64,000 nt of DNA from contig JADKFU010000004.1 in NCBI GenBank assembly GCA_016717285.1, positions 930,001-994,000 on the forward strand, in the 5' to 3' direction. A model generated the notes under the pieces. That model was not told the DNA's origin, ran no database searches, and saw only the letters and a program-made list of their open reading frames with translations. Source of the stretch: Chitinophagaceae bacterium. Its GTDB lineage: Bacteria > Bacteroidota > Bacteroidia > Chitinophagales > UBA10324. Of this stretch, positions 52,647 through 61,238 are shown piece after piece (within the stretch, counting starts at the first letter, position 1; each line of letters opens with the position of its first letter). The translations under genes and the position numbers were made by a program.

Positions 52647-53608
52647 TGAAGTATTCGAATGATGCAGCCGCAGTGGATGGACTGGCTGCCTGTTATCACA
52701 ATCTGACCAATGAGATAAGCAAAGTAATAGTAGGACAGAAAGAAGTTGTAAAGTATGTGCTTCTTTCAGTGTTTTGCGATGGACACAGTCTGCTGGTTGG
52801 TGTGCCGGGCCTTGCGAAAACACTGCTGGTAAAAACCATTGCCGATGTGCTCGACCTCAGTTTCAAACGTATTCAGTTTACACCGGATCTCATGCCTTCT
52901 GATATTATTGGTTCAGAAATCATGAATGAGTCGCGGCAGTTCTATTTTAACAAAGGACCCATTTTCGCCAACATCATTCTTGCAGATGAAATAAACAGAA
53001 CGCCGCCCAAAACACAGGCTGCTTTACTTGAATCTATGCAAGAACGAAGCGTGACTTTTGCGGGTCAGTTGCATGCATTGCCGCTTCCATTTTTTGTGCT
53101 GGCCACTCAGAATCCTATTGAGCAGGAAGGAACCTATCCGTTGCCCGAAGCGCAACTGGATCGTTTCATGTTTAATATCAAGCTTGATTACCTTTTGAAT
53201 GATGAAGAAATTGCCATGGTGAAAGGCACCACTTCGTCGCAAAAAGCAACGGTGGAAAAAATTGTATCCGGAAGCGACATCCAGTTTTTTCAGCAACTCG
53301 TACGAAAAATTCCTGTTTCCGACAATGTACTCAACTATGCAGTCGCGCTGGCAAGAAAAACGCGTCCCGGTCAAACGGAAGCTCCGGCAGTTGTGAACGA
53401 TTATGTTTCCTGGGGTGCAGGTCCGCGGGCTTCACAGTTTTTGGTGTTGGGTGCAAAATGTAATGCTGCTATTAACGGAAAGTATTCTCCTGACATTGAA
53501 GATGTAAAAGCAGTGGCTACTCCGGTGCTTCGCCACCGGATTATCCTCAATTACAAAGCAGAAGCGGAAGGGATTTCCATTGAGGACATTATCAGAAAGA
53601 TCATTTGA
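52622..53608 (+). CDS. MoxR-family AAA+ ATPase
   Basis: AAA+ ATPase (ATPase_3/MoxR) of 328 aa. Walker A is VGVPGLAKTLLVKTIA; Walker B is ILADEINRTPPKTQAALLESMQERSVT. ATQNPIEQEGTYPLPEAQLDRFMF is the sensor 1 and arginine finger region. A C-terminal lid domain follows. The start may be the ATG at 52622 (overlapping the surA stop by 25 bp) or the ATG at 52646 (TAATG overlap); both fit. MoxR proteins act as chaperones with VWA-domain partners, but no VWA gene is next to it. Cluster context suggests a role in envelope stress or folding. Confidence 0.92.
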   Translation: MDQQQPTVMKYSNDAAAVDGLAACYHNLTNEISKVIVGQKEVVKYVLLSVFCDGHSLLVGVPGLAKTLLVKTIADVLDLSFKRIQFTPDLMPSDIIGSEIMNESRQFYFNKGPIFANIILADEINRTPPKTQAALLESMQERSVTFAGQLHALPLPFFVLATQNPIEQEGTYPLPEAQLDRFMFNIKLDYLLNDEEIAMVKGTTSSQKATVEKIVSGSDIQFFQQLVRKIPVSDNVLNYAVALARKTRPGQTEAPAVVNDYVSWGAGPRASQFLVLGAKCNAAINGKYSPDIEDVKAVATPVLRHRIILNYKAEAEGISIEDIIRKII

Positions 53609-53699
53609 GCTACGTAAGCTTTTCGTAACTTCAGGCATTCATTTTTTACGATCGCTGTAAACGATTTCCCATCTGCTTTCCACGACCTCATTTTGTACT

Positions 53700-54461
53700 A
53701 TGTTGCCATTGCTGCAGATTGTTATCAGTTTCGTGTTGCTCACATCAGTAAAAACAGATGCAACATTTCTTACGACCGATTATTTGCAAAACGGCTACAT
53801 CATCACTTCCGGAAATGAATTCCAAAAAGTTGATTCATCCGGTAACCTGTTGGTTACCTATAATCAAAACCGTTATGGGAAACTTTTCTTTGCCGATGCA
53901 ACCAATCCATTGCGGCTGGTATTATCTTATCCTGACTATGGAACAGTGGTAATGCTTGACAATAATTTGTCGGAAGTAAACGCACTTTCACTCAGGAAAA
54001 TAAATATTCAGAGTTACAGTGCCACCTGCTTTTCTTCCATTGATAATAATATCTGGGTATTCGATGACCAGGATTTTAAGTTGAAAAAAATTGACAGGAA
54101 CAACGATATAGTTATTGAAAGCGGTGACCTTTTTTCATTGCTGGGAAAAGCGCTTCATCCCGTTTTTATGCAGGAGGATGATCAGTATGTGTATCTCACT
54201 GACCCGGATGAAGGCATTGTTATTTTTGATATCTATGGCACTTACTATCAAACGCTTCCTTTTAAGAACATCCATAAATTCCAGGTTCGCAGCGGCCAAT
54301 TGTTTTTTCAGGAAGCTGAAACGTTGCGCAGCTATGAATTAAAAACACTTGAATTAAAAAACATTGCTTTACCTGATGCTGCACAAGTGATTGATGTACG
54401 TATTGAAAAGAGCAGGCTATATGTGTTGCGGCAAGGCCAATTGGATATTTATTCATATTGA
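53700..54461 (+). CDS. Secreted propeller-like protein of unknown function
   Basis: Protein of 253 aa with a signal-like N-terminus (LLQIVISFVLLTSVKT). Seven or so short strands with YIITSGNEFQKVDSSGNLL, DLFSLLGKALHPVFMQEDDQYVYLTDPDEGIVIFDIYGTYYQTLPF and RLYVLRQGQLDIYSY suggest a small beta-propeller. No catalytic residues. It follows moxR by 91 bp on the same strand. I know this kind only as a hypothetical of Bacteroidota near such clusters. Confidence 0.6.
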   Translation: MLPLLQIVISFVLLTSVKTDATFLTTDYLQNGYIITSGNEFQKVDSSGNLLVTYNQNRYGKLFFADATNPLRLVLSYPDYGTVVMLDNNLSEVNALSLRKINIQSYSATCFSSIDNNIWVFDDQDFKLKKIDRNNDIVIESGDLFSLLGKALHPVFMQEDDQYVYLTDPDEGIVIFDIYGTYYQTLPFKNIHKFQVRSGQLFFQEAETLRSYELKTLELKNIALPDAAQVIDVRIEKSRLYVLRQGQLDIYSY

Positions 54462-54517
54462 TTGAAATGCTTTCTTTAGTTGACCTATGCGATCAACCAT
54501 AAGCGGTTCCTTTACGG

Positions 54518-55708
54518 TTATTCTTCCCCTTCCTCTTTATCATCCGGATTTAAACCAAGCATTTCATAGAGTGCTTTTACATCATAAACATTCCGATTGT
54601 ACTTATTTGCCAATACAATAATGCAGGTTCCGTGTTCCGGCTTTCGTACAAACAGTGAATTGTAGCCACGCCACCATCCATTGTGGTAAACGATTTTTGT
54701 ACTGTCGTTAAATTCCTTCAAACGCCAGCCGAGTCCATAATTTTTCTGTCCTGGCTTTTCATAACTATATCCTTTATACGATTCGGCAAGAAGTTCTTTA
54801 TCAAGCAATAATTGATGATTTAATGCCTGATCGAAAAGATAAAGATCCATTGCGGTGGTATATATTCCTTTATCCCCTGAAACACCATCATACAGCACAT
54901 CACTCACACGTGACCAATGCGCGCCTGTGTAGGCAATAGTTTGGTTGACGTGTTTAATGGTATCACTTACATTGCGCACATAAGTATGATACATATGTGA
55001 AGGGATGAAAATGTTTTCGCTTAGAAAATCCTTAAATGGTTGCCCGCTCACCAACTCCACAATGTAAGCCAGCAACGCATAATTAGTGTTACAATACTGG
55101 AACTTATGTCCGGGAGTAGCCTGAAGTGCGGGCTTATGTTGAACAAAGTAATTCACTACGTCCTGATTGGTGATAAAACTACCTGCTGCCAGTTTCAGGG
55201 TATCGAAAAGATAAATGTAGTTAGCAAGACCTGAGCGGTGATTCAGTAGTTGGCGAATGGTAATGTTTTTATACGGAAAATCTTTTATATACTTTGCAAC
55301 TTCGTCGTCAATGTTCAGACTTTTTCTCTTGTGCAGCAATAATACTGCAGTTGCAGTAAAAGGCTTGGTTACCGATGCAAGTTGAAATGTTGAGCTGTCG
55401 GTCAGTAATTCTTTGCTGAAATAATTCAGAAATCCGAAAGTATGCTGGTAAATCACTCTGCCATTTTGCGCTACCAATACGGATCCGTTAAGTCCTGCCT
55501 TTTTTGCCCTGTGCTGAAAGAAAGTATCAATGCTGTGTGCAAGTAAATTATCAGTTGCCGTGAGTACCGGCGGATATTCCCATGAAAATTTCTGCACTTC
55601 ATGATGAGCTGAACTTTCATAGCATGATTGTGAAGTCAGCAGCAGGCAACAAATTAGGAATGCCGGTAATGAAAATGTTTTTAATCTTGAAAATTCAATC
55701 AGTTTCAT
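54518..55708 (-). CDS. Serine hydrolase (class C beta-lactamase / DD-peptidase-like)
   Basis: Penicillin-binding-like serine hydrolase of 396 aa from the ATG at 55708; the longer frame from 55783 adds 25 residues without a signal feature. The signal ends LLLTSQSC, a likely lipobox. Active-site motifs are in order: SVTK (Ser-x-x-Lys in LASVTKPFTA), YCN in YCNTNYAL (Tyr-x-Asn), and HNG in YHNGWWRGYNS (the KTG equivalent). Substrate could be D-Ala peptides, esters or beta-lactams. It is convergent with the propeller-like gene. Confidence 0.9.
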   Translation of the reverse strand: MKLIEFSRLKTFSLPAFLICCLLLTSQSCYESSAHHEVQKFSWEYPPVLTATDNLLAHSIDTFFQHRAKKAGLNGSVLVAQNGRVIYQHTFGFLNYFSKELLTDSSTFQLASVTKPFTATAVLLLHKRKSLNIDDEVAKYIKDFPYKNITIRQLLNHRSGLANYIYLFDTLKLAAGSFITNQDVVNYFVQHKPALQATPGHKFQYCNTNYALLAYIVELVSGQPFKDFLSENIFIPSHMYHTYVRNVSDTIKHVNQTIAYTGAHWSRVSDVLYDGVSGDKGIYTTAMDLYLFDQALNHQLLLDKELLAESYKGYSYEKPGQKNYGLGWRLKEFNDSTKIVYHNGWWRGYNSLFVRKPEHGTCIIVLANKYNRNVYDVKALYEMLGLNPDDKEEGEE

Positions 55709-56354
55709 GATCTTGTTGGTTCCGCGAAGGTATTTCAAAATAAAAAGACCTCGCCTGATCAGGGCAAAAGAAATACACACCAATTGGAAAAGTGACCATT
55801 GCCAAATTTTAGAACCTAAAAAACGTAGTAAAGGTGTTCGAAACGTATCATATTAAAGCAAATTCTTACACTTTAATATCAAGATCATAGATAATCCAAT
55901 AATTTTCAGCGACTTCTTGTAAAGGGCATTTAAAAAGTGGCAAATTCTTTGGAAAATCAAAATTATTGAAACATTTTTATGAGCGTTAAGTTTAAAGAAG
56001 TAATTCGCAATCTTTGAAAGCTATGATTTTGCTGATTAAGCTTCAGTTGCTAAGGGAGAGTAGGAGCAATTTTTGGAGAAATAATTATGCCGCCGCTGGT
56101 CAGTAAATATAATATTCGATCAGTTAAGGAAACAGAGCGTTGCTGAAAGTAATAAGTTTTTAAAATTGGATTTTTGATTCATTACTGTCGAAAATCATGC
56201 ATATTAAATGTTTTTCAAAATGACTTTGCAAAATTCCAAACCTGATTGATTAAATTATTTTTGCTAACCCTGAATACCCAGTAATCACGAGAAAAAGCAT
56301 CGTTTAGACTTTAAGAAGTCTCGCAGTATGCTTATTTCTATTAAATTAATGTTC
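55709..56354. other. Non-coding region before the sulfatase gene
   Basis: Divergent region between the serine hydrolase and the sulfatase. It has a -7 box TATTTTTG at 56256-56263 for the sulfatase; the rest is A/T-rich, with no clear hairpin, tRNA or ORF. Confidence 0.4.
56256..56263 (+). promoter_or_regulatory. -7 promoter element of the sulfatase gene
   Basis: TATTTTTG followed by CTAACC fits TAnnTTTG; the ATG at 56355 is 91 bases downstream, so the leader would be long. No -33 box at the usual spacing. Confidence 0.35.
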
Positions 56355-58565
56355 ATGAATAGAATTTTATTACTGCTCTTGTTTGGCTTCATTGCCACTG
56401 AAAGTTCTTTTGCACAGTGCACCATAGCTATACCAACAAATGTTAAAATTTCGAATGTATTCAGTTGCAGTGCAACTATGACCTGGAATGCTGTACCTGA
56501 GGCTGCCTATTACATGGTGAAATACAAGGAAACAACAGGAACATTTATTTTATTGCCTGATCAGGTTACCGCCACAACTTTCACATTTACAGGCCTGAAC
56601 CCCAATAAAGAATACACATTTTCTGTGGCAAGTTATTGCGTAAATAATGTAAACAGCGGATGGAAGCAGGTTAAGAAAACCACATTGAAATGTTCTGTTC
56701 CGCTGTCACCTGCAATAGCGAACGTTACACCTTATGAAGCTGATTTTTCATGGGTCCCGCAATGTGGATCAACTACCTTTAAAGTGCGCTGGAAACTATC
56801 TTCAGATGCGGTTTATAAAGTGTTTTCATCCACAACTGCTACGTCTCATCACTTCACCGGATTATTGAAAAATAGTTCTTACACTGTTTGCGTACAGAGT
56901 GTTTGTGGCACTGATAAATCTGTATGGACTGCACCGATTACTTTTGTCACAGAGAATGTTATTCCCGCAGTTAAAAAACCAAATTTTGTTATTGTTTTAT
57001 TAGATGATGGCCGCTATGACAATTTTCAACCATCAGGCGGTCCTGAATGGTTTAATGTGCCCTCTATTAACCGGATTGCCAGTGAGGGGGCCAATTTTAC
57101 ATATGCATTTCCCACTACTTCGCAATGTGCACCCAGCAGGGTTTCGATTTATACAGGATTGTATGCCCATCATCATGGAGCAAAAGACAATGATACCCGT
57201 ATGAATGACGGACTTCCTTTGGTTCAACAAATTTTAAAAGACAATGGCTATTATACAGGGTTTATTGGAAAATACGGACAGCAACAAGGCAAGCCCACAG
57301 GTTTTAATTATTGGGCAACCAGTGAGGGTAATGTTTATATTGATGCAATCTATAACATCAATAATGGCCCCGACACGATGATGGAAGGACATATTTCAGA
57401 TAATTACCAGCAACTCGCTCTTAATTTTCTTAATAGCGTACCATCAGGAAGTCCTTTTATGCTGATGTTTTTTACAAAGGTGCCTCATGGACCGAGAGTG
57501 CCCCGTCCTGATGATCTCAATCTTTACACTTCGGAAACAATGCCTTTCCCTTCTAATTTCGCAAAATACACTGCCAATTATCCATCCTATTTTTACAACA
57601 CACACAACTGGAATTATACAACGGCGCAAACGGATTCAATGAATTTGATAGAATTCCAGACGCTTTACGGCGTGGAAGTCAACGTTACAGCTATGATGAG
57701 CTGGTTGGAACAACGGAATGCACTCGATAGTACCATGATCATTTTTACTTCGGATAACGGATACATGATGGGAGAGCACAAATTGGAAGCAAAGCAAATA
57801 GCCCAGGAAGAATCTATTCGTGTTCCAATGTACATTAGGTTTCCATCGTGGTTTAAGCCCGGATCTGTTTATACGGATAAAATGGCTACCAATATTGACC
57901 TTGCTCCCTCTATATTGGAAGCTGCGCACATTCCCAACACCTACAACATGGATGGCATGTCCTTGAAAAAACTGGCGGACGGTGATTTACAAAGAAAATA
58001 TTTCTTCTATCAATATGCCGGTGAAGCCGGCGCTCCTTCCATAAGGGCCGTTCGCTCTTCGCAATACAAGTATGTGAAGCATTATTGCACTGGCTTGGTG
58101 GAAGAATTTTATGACATCTCCACTGATCCAAAAGAAAATAGCAACCTGATCAACAATAGTACCTACGCTGATTTAATTAATACTTACCGGGTTATTTTGG
58201 ATAGCATCCGCACATCAGTTGGTGACTACACACCTATTTCTACCAACTGTAATTTGTCCAATCCGCAGAAGGACTACAGTAACGGAGATGAGGATGAAAA
58301 TGTAAATGACCGCATTCTCAGGCTGTGGCCAAGTCCCGCCACTTCCTATTTTATACTCAGTTTTAATGAAGCAGGAAACAAAGAAGACATTTCTGTAGAT
58401 GTAACCAATACAATCGGAGCATCAGTATTCAGAAAGAATTTTCTGCAAACTGATGTGATGAACATGGTGGTGGATTGTAAAAAGTGGTTGCCTGGCATTT
58501 ACTTTATAAAATTGAGTAAGGGAAATCAGACCTATACCGAAAAGGTGGTTGTGGGAATTCAATAG
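56355..58565 (+). CDS. Secreted sulfatase with fibronectin III domains and T9SS sorting domain
   Basis: Sulfatase of the alkaline-phosphatase superfamily, 736 aa from the ATG at 56355 (signal FGFIATESSFAQ). Two FN3-like domains lie at about 25-110 and 115-195. The sulfatase domain (205-610) has FVIVLLDDGRYDN (metal Asp) and QCAPSRVSIYTG, the C-x-P-S-R motif with the cysteine (residue 258) that becomes formylglycine. GFIGKYGQQQGKPTG, HGPRVPRPDD and FTSDNGYMMGEHK are further active-site pieces. The C-terminus (LWPSPATSYFILS...VVVGIQ) is a type A sorting domain. Likely substrates are sulfated polysaccharides; no polysaccharide locus genes are adjacent. A terminator follows at 58600-58631. Confidence 0.93.
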   Translation: MNRILLLLLFGFIATESSFAQCTIAIPTNVKISNVFSCSATMTWNAVPEAAYYMVKYKETTGTFILLPDQVTATTFTFTGLNPNKEYTFSVASYCVNNVNSGWKQVKKTTLKCSVPLSPAIANVTPYEADFSWVPQCGSTTFKVRWKLSSDAVYKVFSSTTATSHHFTGLLKNSSYTVCVQSVCGTDKSVWTAPITFVTENVIPAVKKPNFVIVLLDDGRYDNFQPSGGPEWFNVPSINRIASEGANFTYAFPTTSQCAPSRVSIYTGLYAHHHGAKDNDTRMNDGLPLVQQILKDNGYYTGFIGKYGQQQGKPTGFNYWATSEGNVYIDAIYNINNGPDTMMEGHISDNYQQLALNFLNSVPSGSPFMLMFFTKVPHGPRVPRPDDLNLYTSETMPFPSNFAKYTANYPSYFYNTHNWNYTTAQTDSMNLIEFQTLYGVEVNVTAMMSWLEQRNALDSTMIIFTSDNGYMMGEHKLEAKQIAQEESIRVPMYIRFPSWFKPGSVYTDKMATNIDLAPSILEAAHIPNTYNMDGMSLKKLADGDLQRKYFFYQYAGEAGAPSIRAVRSSQYKYVKHYCTGLVEEFYDISTDPKENSNLINNSTYADLINTYRVILDSIRTSVGDYTPISTNCNLSNPQKDYSNGDEDENVNDRILRLWPSPATSYFILSFNEAGNKEDISVDVTNTIGASVFRKNFLQTDVMNMVVDCKKWLPGIYFIKLSKGNQTYTEKVVVGIQ

Positions 58566-58599
58566 CAACCTCAACAAATAAACAATCAATTAAAAATCA

Positions 58600-58631
58600 A
58601 TCGCCCTGGTAAACCGGGGCGATCTTTTTTT
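58600..58631 (+). terminator. Rho-independent terminator of the sulfatase gene
   Basis: ATCGCCC-t-GGT-aa-ACC-g-GGGCGAT followed by CTTTTTTTG. It lies 35 bases after the sulfatase stop. Confidence 0.9.
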
Positions 58632-58783
58632 GTGGCCTGCTAATAACAAGGTGATCTTTTACTTCACATCATTAATTTCTGAAACACGTTTCTGATTTTC
58701 TAGCTTGAACATTGTGATAATCACTTCAACAATTTTTCTGAACAGCATCAAGCATGATCATTTTAGTCAACAGGAAAAGGAAT

Positions 58784-59497
58784 TCATTCTTTTTCAAACA
58801 ATCCGTCACGCACTTCATCCATCACTGCAATGTCTGATAGCTTTCCTTCGTCACGTCCGCGGTCGTCTGATAACAGAATTTTTCCATACCATTGATAATT
58901 GCCCCAGGGACTACTGATGTCCGGCTTTTCATCCTGGTACTTTTCAAAATAATCCCATTGCGTAACAAGGTATTTTTTACGATCAACATATATTCGGTAT
59001 TTATTTTCCGGTGTTACGCCTACATTATTAAAAGTCAGTTCAAGCACGAAGCAAGGGTTTCCTTCCGAATCATTTGCTGAGCCTTTATAGGAAATATTTA
59101 CACCTGGATCCTTGAGTTTGAAAGGCATGATGAGCCAGTAACTGTCGTTTGCCCAGATCTTAAATCCCCGATCCATAAAATACGCAATGCTATCTGGTTG
59201 CAATAACTCTTTGCTATCGCGAAAAGCATGGCCTTGCCGTGTGTTGATGTTGGTGAGGATCAATAATTTCTTAGCAGGAACTTCGATGCGAACATTGCCG
59301 GTCCACTTGTCCCAGTAGAGTGTTCTTCTTCCAAAGAAATTCCAGCGGAGGTAGTGTACGTTGTCCCAGTTTTGTTTTCCGCCCATCATCTGAATAACTG
59401 AATCAGCGATAGCCGAAGACCTTGAATCAATGATTTGATTCTGACCAAAAAGGATAGAAGGCAAGAAGAGGAGAATGATGGAATAGAACTTCTTCAT
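58784..59497 (-). CDS. Secreted protein of unknown function (LolA/LppX-like candidate)
   Basis: Secreted protein of 237 aa. The signal peptide ends ILFGQ (residue 19). Body: IADSVIQMMGGKQNWDNVHYLRWNFFGRRTLYWDKWTGNVRIEV, DRGFKIWANDSYWLIMPFKLKDPGVNISYKG, and VDRKKYLVTQWDYFEKYQDEKP are beta-rich and resemble lipoprotein-localisation (LolA-type) or lipid-binding folds, but no key residue proves this. Known as a hypothetical in Bacteroidota. It is flanked on its 5' side by the degenerate repeat region 59520-59745. Confidence 0.65.
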   Translation of the reverse strand: MKKFYSIILLFLPSILFGQNQIIDSRSSAIADSVIQMMGGKQNWDNVHYLRWNFFGRRTLYWDKWTGNVRIEVPAKKLLILTNINTRQGHAFRDSKELLQPDSIAYFMDRGFKIWANDSYWLIMPFKLKDPGVNISYKGSANDSEGNPCFVLELTFNNVGVTPENKYRIYVDRKKYLVTQWDYFEKYQDEKPDISSPWGNYQWYGKILLSDDRGRDEGKLSDIAVMDEVRDGLFEKE

Positions 59498-59519
59498 TTG
59501 GAGACTTTGAAAGTTGTTT

Positions 59520-59745
59520 ATTAGAATAGAACACGGATGACAAGGATTTTACAGATTAAAACGGATCTTATTTATTGAACGCAGGTGACGGGTTAAACAG
59601 ATTGAAACAGATCAGACTTGCTTGCTTTCAGTACTATCTATTGGTGGGATTCCGCCGGAATCATACATCTGCCGCGTCGTATCGCTTTTTTTTCTTATCC
59701 GTATTTATCCGTCAAATCCGCGTCTTCTGCGTTCTATTTTCAAGC
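59520..59745. repeat. Two oppositely oriented copies of an ACGGAT-type intergenic repeat
   Basis: Left part (about 59529-59615) carries ACACGGATGACAAGGATTTT, TTAAAACGGATC and GAACGCAGGTGACGGGTTAA units. Right part (59696-59745), read on the minus strand, carries AGAACGCAGAAGACGCGGAT and GACGGATAAATACGGATAAG. The two are degenerate copies of one repeat family facing each other. The right copy overlaps the 3' end of the pterin synthase gene. Confidence 0.55.
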
Positions 59746-60147
59746 CGGATATTCCACAAAATTCCGTTCGGTCTCAAACAATCTTACGGAAAGATCAAAT
59801 TTCACTTCCAGCCGTCTGCGGATCTTTTCATAAATCACCCACACAATATTTTCTGCCGTTGGATTCAGGTTGCGAAACTCTTCGGTGTCTTCATTCAGAT
59901 TGCGATGGTCAAATTTATCCAGCACTTCTTCTTTAATAATATCTTTCAAAATTTTCAGATCCAGCACATAACCGGTTTGCGGATCTACTTCGCCGGTCAC
60001 TTTCACTTCCAGGTAATAATTATGGCCATGATAGAGTGGATTGCTGCACAAGCCGAACACTTCCGCATTCTTCTTGTCGTCCCAGTCTTTGCGATACAGC
60101 CTGTGAGCGGCATTAAAATGTTCTTTTCTGAAAACAGCAACACGCAT
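59740..60147 (-). CDS. 6-pyruvoyl-tetrahydropterin synthase / QueD family protein
   Basis: Zinc enzyme of pterin synthesis, 135 aa. Zinc ligands: His15 (FNAAHRLY), His40 and His42 (YHGHNYYLEV). The catalytic cysteine is Cys34, with spacing C-x5-H-G-H. E. coli QueD has C-x3-HGH, while mammalian pyruvoyl-tetrahydropterin synthase has C-x5-HGH (CNNPNGHGHNY), so this one is closer to the PTPS type. GEVDPQTGYVLDL and LFETERNFVEY (catalytic Glu) also fit. It may serve queuosine or biopterin-like synthesis. No queC, queE or folE is adjacent. Confidence 0.9.
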   Translation of the reverse strand: MRVAVFRKEHFNAAHRLYRKDWDDKKNAEVFGLCSNPLYHGHNYYLEVKVTGEVDPQTGYVLDLKILKDIIKEEVLDKFDHRNLNEDTEEFRNLNPTAENIVWVIYEKIRRRLEVKFDLSVRLFETERNFVEYPA

Positions 60148-60223
60148 TATTGAAACAATTTTAGTTGAAATGGGTTAATGACTGCATTAACCTGATAATT
60201 AAACAACAGGATTAAAAAAACTG

Positions 60224-60757
60224 ATGAATGTGATCTTGCTCTCCTTCTTTCTTTTAGCGATAAATCCAACCGATATTGCCTCCAATACCATTTATGATTT
60301 TAAAGTGAAATCCATTGATGGCGGCACAATTGACCTCGCGGCTTTCAAAGGTAAAAAGATTCTGATCGTGAATGTGGCATCGGAATGTGGTTATACGCCG
60401 CAGTATGCAGACCTTGAAAAATTATACCGTCAATACAAAGACAAGCTGGTGATAATCGGATTCCCGGCAAATAATTTCATGGGACAGGAACCGGGCACCA
60501 ATGAAGAGATACAGCAATTCTGTTCATCAAAATATGATGTCACCTTTCCGCTAGCAGCAAAAATTTCGGTGAAAGGAAGTGATATGGCACCCATATATCA
60601 CTGGCTTACAGAGAAAAAGTTAAACGGCGTGGAAGATTCTGATGTAAGCTGGAATTTCAACAAATACCTTATCAACGAAGAAGGCGAATATGTATGTCAT
60701 TTTAAATCGAAGGTTACGCCCTTTGATCCGGCGTTGATTGCGGCGATTGAGAAATGA
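60224..60757 (+). CDS. Glutathione peroxidase-family protein, probably exported
   Basis: Thiol peroxidase of the glutathione peroxidase fold, 177 aa. The N-terminal 20 residues (MNVILLSFFLLAINPTDIAS) look like a signal peptide, so it is probably periplasmic. The peroxidatic cysteine is Cys55 in NVASECGYTPQ (a normal TGT codon, not selenocysteine). FPANNFMGQEPG (Gln) and VSWNFNKYLI (Trp-Asn) complete the catalytic tetrad. Bacterial members usually use thioredoxin rather than glutathione. Ends in front of a truncated secreted-protein fragment on the other strand. Confidence 0.92.
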   Translation: MNVILLSFFLLAINPTDIASNTIYDFKVKSIDGGTIDLAAFKGKKILIVNVASECGYTPQYADLEKLYRQYKDKLVIIGFPANNFMGQEPGTNEEIQQFCSSKYDVTFPLAAKISVKGSDMAPIYHWLTEKKLNGVEDSDVSWNFNKYLINEEGEYVCHFKSKVTPFDPALIAAIEK

Positions 60758-60769
60758 GGGTTGAATTAC

Positions 60770-60964
60770 TTTTAAGCAAAAAGTCCGCCCTCCCATAACA
60801 GAATCGCTGCCTGAAATTTTTACCGAATCAAAACGGACGCCCATTAACCAGTTGTTCCTGAGAAAAAAAGTGGTGGTATCTTTTATGAAAGGCGTATAAT
60901 CCTGAGCAAAAGCAATGGAAGCCTGAACAACCAGCAAAAGAGCAAATAGTTTTTTCTTAAGCAT
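60770..60964 (-). pseudogene. 5' fragment of a secreted protein, truncated
   Basis: From the ATG at 60964 the frame gives a signal peptide, MLKKKLFALLLVVQASIAFAQ, then DYTPFIKDTTTFFLRNNWLMGV and FDSVKISGSDSVMGGRTF. This is the typical start of Bacteroidota T9SS proteins. After about 60780 the frame runs into the glutathione peroxidase gene in antisense with no family sense. The remaining 3' part, including any sorting domain, is missing. Probably a remnant; a very short real gene is the alternative. Confidence 0.6.
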
Positions 60965-61238
60965 AATACCTTCAATTTTAATTAGCATTCAATGCGCGCG
61001 CTCTCTCGCAATGAAGATACCGCTTTTCGAAGGCAGTTTTGTTTTAATTCGATTGAAAATTGAGGTCTCTGGCTATTTCAGATTATTATTGCCATTAAAC
61101 TTTCGGGGATTGTATCCACCATAGAAAATAACGTTTAGTGAATAAAATCAGTGAATTTGTATTTTAAATCAAATGCGGTATACATGCAATTTTTGACGAC
61201 GTTGTTGGTGATTCGATAAGTAGTCTTAAATTAGACTA

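Noticed and set aside
59575..60153. 192-codon plus-strand ORF
   Set aside because: Antisense to the pterin synthase and over the repeat region; no motif.
60385..60391. Possible selenocysteine in the glutathione peroxidase
   Set aside because: The active-site codon is TGT (Cys) and there is no in-frame TGA.
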